A stretch of 64,000 bases of DNA, taken from the NCBI RefSeq assembly GCF_019795295.1, contig NZ_JAIMCG010000005.1:1-64000 (forward strand), read 5' to 3'. This DNA comes from Cupriavidus sp. AU9028. GTDB taxonomy: Bacteria > Pseudomonadota > Gammaproteobacteria > Burkholderiales > Burkholderiaceae. Made by a program: the position numbers and the translations under genes. A model generated the notes under the pieces. It had not been told where the DNA came from and made no database searches. It saw only the letters and a program-made list of their open reading frames with translations. Shown in pieces: positions 61,710 to 64,000 of this stretch (positions are counted from its first letter, which is position 1; each line of letters starts with the position of its first letter).

Positions 61710-63035
61710 ATGAAGATCCTGCTCTACTGCCTGAACTATTCGCCCGAGCTGACCGGCATCGGCAAGTACACCGGAGAGCAGGCCCGCTGGCTGGCGGCGC
61801 GCGGCCATCAGGTGCGCGTGCTGACCGCCCCGCCCTACTACCCGGCCTGGCGCATCGGCCGCGGGTATCGTGCCTGGCAGTACCGCCGCGAGCAGGACGG
61901 GGACGTCGACGTGCTGCGCGCCCCGCTGTGGGTGCCGGCGCAGCCTTCCGGCCTCAAGCGCCTGGTGCATCTTGCGAGTTTCGCGGCATCGAGCCTGCCC
62001 TGGCTGCTGGCGCAGTGGCGCTGGAAGCCGGACGTGGTGCTCGTGGTCGAACCGCCGCTGTTCTGCAGCCCCGCGGCGCTGCTGTTGGGGCGGCTGACCG
62101 GCGCCCGCACCTGGTTGCACGTGCAGGACTACGAGGTCGATGCCGCGTTCGCGCTGGGTCTGCTGCGGCAGCCCGCGTTGCGTCGGCTGGCGCTGGCCGG
62201 CGAACGGCTGCTGATGCGCGGCTTCGACCGGGTATCGACCATTTCCGAGGCGATGTTGCGGCTTGCGCGGGACAAGGGCGTACCGGCGGCGAGAAGCCTG
62301 CTGCTGCCGAACTGGACCACGCTGGGGCCATGCCGGCAGGCGCCGCTGCGCGGCTACCGGCGGCGCCTGGGCATTCCCGCCAACGCCACGGTCGCGCTGT
62401 ACTCGGGCAACATGGGCGCCAAGCAGGGGCTGGAGACGCTGGCGGAAGCGGCGGGCGCGCTGGCGCACCGCCCGGACATCCATTTCATCTACTGCGGCGA
62501 GGGAGCCGGCCGCAAGGCGCTGCAGCAGGCGTGCGCGGGCCTGCGCCAGGTTCATTTCCTGCCATTGCAGCCGGCGGCGCGCTTCCCCGCGCTGCTGGCC
62601 AACGCGGACATCCATCTGTTGCCGCAACGCGCCGACGCGGCCGACCTTGTGCTGCCGTCCAAGCTGGCCGGCATGCTGGCCAGCGGGCGTCCGGTCATTG
62701 CCACGGCTCACGCCGATACCGAACTTGGTCGCCTGCTGTCGCACTGCGGCCGCGTGGTGGCGCCGGGCGATGGCGATGCGCTCGCTGCGGCGATCGCGGA
62801 CCTGGCCGCTGACCCGGATGCTCGCCGGCGCCTTGGCGCGGCGGGCCGCAGCTGGGCCGAACGACACCTGGACCGCGACGCCGTACTGAGCGCGTGGGAA
62901 GCGGCCATGCTGGCGCTGTGCCGCAATCGCGAGGGGGTTGCGTCAGGGGTGACGCCGGCCCATGCGGCAGACCTGGCCGGCGAAGCGGACTGGCCCGCGA
63001 GCCGTCCCGCGAATCTGCGGGACGGAGCGGACTAA
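61710..63035 (+). CDS. wcaI: WcaI-family glycosyltransferase (colanic acid type)
   Basis: 441 residues. A GT-B family 4 protein: ILLYCLNYSPELTGIGKYTGE at the start, LHVQDYEVDAAFALG, and the C-terminal LYSGNMGAKQGLETL and HLLPQRADAADLVLPSKL blocks that characterise WcaI, a predicted colanic-acid fucosyltransferase. Encoded directly after fcl, whose product it would use. The C-terminal tail of about 25 residues is Ala/Asp-rich. Confidence 0.85.
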   Translation: MKILLYCLNYSPELTGIGKYTGEQARWLAARGHQVRVLTAPPYYPAWRIGRGYRAWQYRREQDGDVDVLRAPLWVPAQPSGLKRLVHLASFAASSLPWLLAQWRWKPDVVLVVEPPLFCSPAALLLGRLTGARTWLHVQDYEVDAAFALGLLRQPALRRLALAGERLLMRGFDRVSTISEAMLRLARDKGVPAARSLLLPNWTTLGPCRQAPLRGYRRRLGIPANATVALYSGNMGAKQGLETLAEAAGALAHRPDIHFIYCGEGAGRKALQQACAGLRQVHFLPLQPAARFPALLANADIHLLPQRADAADLVLPSKLAGMLASGRPVIATAHADTELGRLLSHCGRVVAPGDGDALAAAIADLAADPDARRRLGAAGRSWAERHLDRDAVLSAWEAAMLALCRNREGVASGVTPAHAADLAGEADWPASRPANLRDGAD

Positions 63036-63128
63036 GGAAACTCGAACCACCGCGCTGCGCGCCGGGCCGCGCCGGACTTGCGGCGCAAAGACGGGTTCAA
63101 TGACAAGGTTCGCGCGACAGCGCGACCA

Positions 63129-63800
63129 TCAGCGCCCGCCGCTGCCACCGCCGGAGCCGCCAGCACCGCCAGTCGCGCCGCCGCTGCCGACACCGCCACC
63201 ACTGCCGGTGCCGCCGCCCATGCCCCCGCTGCTTCCGCTGCCGCCGCTACCCATGCCGCTGGTGCCGCCGCCGCTGCCGCCGCTGCCCATGCCACCGCTG
63301 CCCATGCTGCTGGAGCCGCCACCGGTGCCGCTACCGGTGCCGCCACTGCTGCCGGAGGTGCTGCCGCCCGAGCCGCTGCCGGAGCGACTGCTCGAGCCCG
63401 AGCTCTTGTTCGTCGACGGCGTGGAGCGGCCGCCGGACGGCGATGCCGTGGAGCTGCGGCCGCCCTGGTGCATGTCGCCCGCGCTCGACTGACCCGAACC
63501 CACCGCACCCTGGGAGCCGCCGCTGGTGCTGCCGCTCGTACCGCCACTGCTGCCGCTGCCGGTGCCGCCGCTCATCGAACCGGTGCTGCCAGCCGTGCCG
63601 CCGCCGCTGCCGCCGCTCGCGCCCGCTCCAGTGGTGCCACCGCTGGTGCCGCCACCCGTGCCGCCCATCGTGCTGCCGTCGCTCATGCCGGTCGAGCCCG
63701 CCGATCCACTGCCGCCGGACGATCGGGTCTGCGCCAGCGACATGCCGCTTGCCAGCGCGATGCAAGCCGCGGCCACTACCAGAATCCTGGGTTTCATCAT
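63129..63800 (-). CDS. Gly/Ser-rich exported low-complexity protein
   Basis: 223 residues from ATG-ATG at 63800 (GGAGAGCA ahead). Signal peptide about 1-24 (SLA-QT), then almost uninterrupted SGGS/GGTSGG/GSGGSG repeats, with a short central stretch of mixed residues (QSSAGDMHQGGRSS). No folded domain is evident. Probably an exported matrix or surface protein; it lies convergent to wcaI. The DNA is repetitive, and long open frames in other frames are by-products. Confidence 0.7.
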   Translation of the reverse strand: MMKPRILVVAAACIALASGMSLAQTRSSGGSGSAGSTGMSDGSTMGGTGGGTSGGTTGAGASGGSGGGTAGSTGSMSGGTGSGSSGGTSGSTSGGSQGAVGSGQSSAGDMHQGGRSSTASPSGGRSTPSTNKSSGSSSRSGSGSGGSTSGSSGGTGSGTGGGSSSMGSGGMGSGGSGGGTSGMGSGGSGSSGGMGGGTGSGGGVGSGGATGGAGGSGGGSGGR

Positions 63801-64000
63801 TGCTCTCCAAAGGGGTCGGTTACCGCAGCGCCGCGCCGGGGGAGATCGTGGCCCTGCCGTGGTGGCTATCGACGTGCGCAAGCCGGGGTCCGCCGGGACC
63901 GGCGCTTGCGGCCGCAGCCGTGTCCGATCAACGCAAGCCGCATGCCGGGAAATGCTGGCGCCCTGCACGCCCCGCCTGACACCCGCACACGCAAGAATGT
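63801..64000. other. Right edge, no gene seen
   Basis: 200 bp between the Gly/Ser-rich gene start and the window end. No supported coding frame or clear promoter box pair. Confidence 0.5.

Noticed and set aside
63129-63700. Repeats in the Gly/Ser gene as a regular satellite
   Set aside because: Imperfect Gly/Ser codon repeats only, explained by the protein.

Overview
The window is a high-GC chromosomal segment of a betaproteobacterium in the order Burkholderiales, most probably Burkholderiaceae of the Cupriavidus/Ralstonia type. The support is family-level: a tricarboxylate-transporter-type (Bug) solute-binding protein, a lysine/alanine-tailed HU-like protein, a PHA-depolymerase-like esterase, an HME-RND metal efflux operon, and a left edge that reads on the minus strand as the leader of an rRNA operon (promoter, boxA and leader, with 16S just outside the window). 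No genus call was tested.

Layout. 1-576: rRNA operon promoters and leader. 577-3607: a DEDDh exonuclease/GIY-YIG fusion nuclease, an SDR oxidoreductase and a small membrane stress-type protein. 3760-8997: a minus-strand operon that looks like a functional-amyloid (Fap-type) secretion and assembly system: Gly-rich fibre candidate, small secreted partner, C39-like protease, second secreted partner and outer-membrane barrel, headed by a good sigma-54 promoter match. 9558-13258: GntR regulator, Bug binding protein and an aconitase-family dehydratase large/small pair. 13349-14410: terminator and an Abi-like HEPN gene, apparently a small acquired islet. 14626-17812: phosphoribosyltransferase and a Fur-box-preceded TonB siderophore receptor. 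17835-24261: Bcr/CflA efflux pump, AraC regulator with divergent SDR and exported CMD-family protein, orphan sensor kinase, DMT transporter. 24554-28359: HU/H1-like protein, a toxin remnant, and a GntR (FCD) regulator divergent from an enoyl-CoA hydratase and a class III CoA transferase.

28380-34303 is an HME-RND efflux operon (outer-membrane factor, adaptor, pump) whose pump carries the D/D/E membrane motif of divalent-cation pumps. 34553-44231 holds two TauE/SafE exporters, IMPACT-family protein, ferredoxin, PHA-depolymerase-like esterase, a monooxygenase/exporter pair divergent from an ArsR regulator, LysR regulator, zinc alcohol dehydrogenase with a vapC remnant behind it, and a Nudix/metallo-beta-lactamase fusion. 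44299-52798 includes an MscS channel, a PA14-containing GH3 glucosidase, small lipoproteins, a DUF72 protein, a DsbA-family isomerase, and a folE-BLUF photoreceptor pair. 53053-54240 has small secreted or lipoprotein genes.

54478-63035 is an exopolysaccharide locus related to colanic-acid clusters: manC-gmd and fcl-wcaI on the plus strand make and use GDP-fucose, with an inverted wzy-like/GT2/acyltransferase operon between them. A Gly/Ser-rich exported protein closes the window. The amyloid-like system, the polysaccharide locus and the Gly-rich exported proteins together suggest that much of this window builds the extracellular matrix; this link is inference from content, not from any sequence showing co-regulation.
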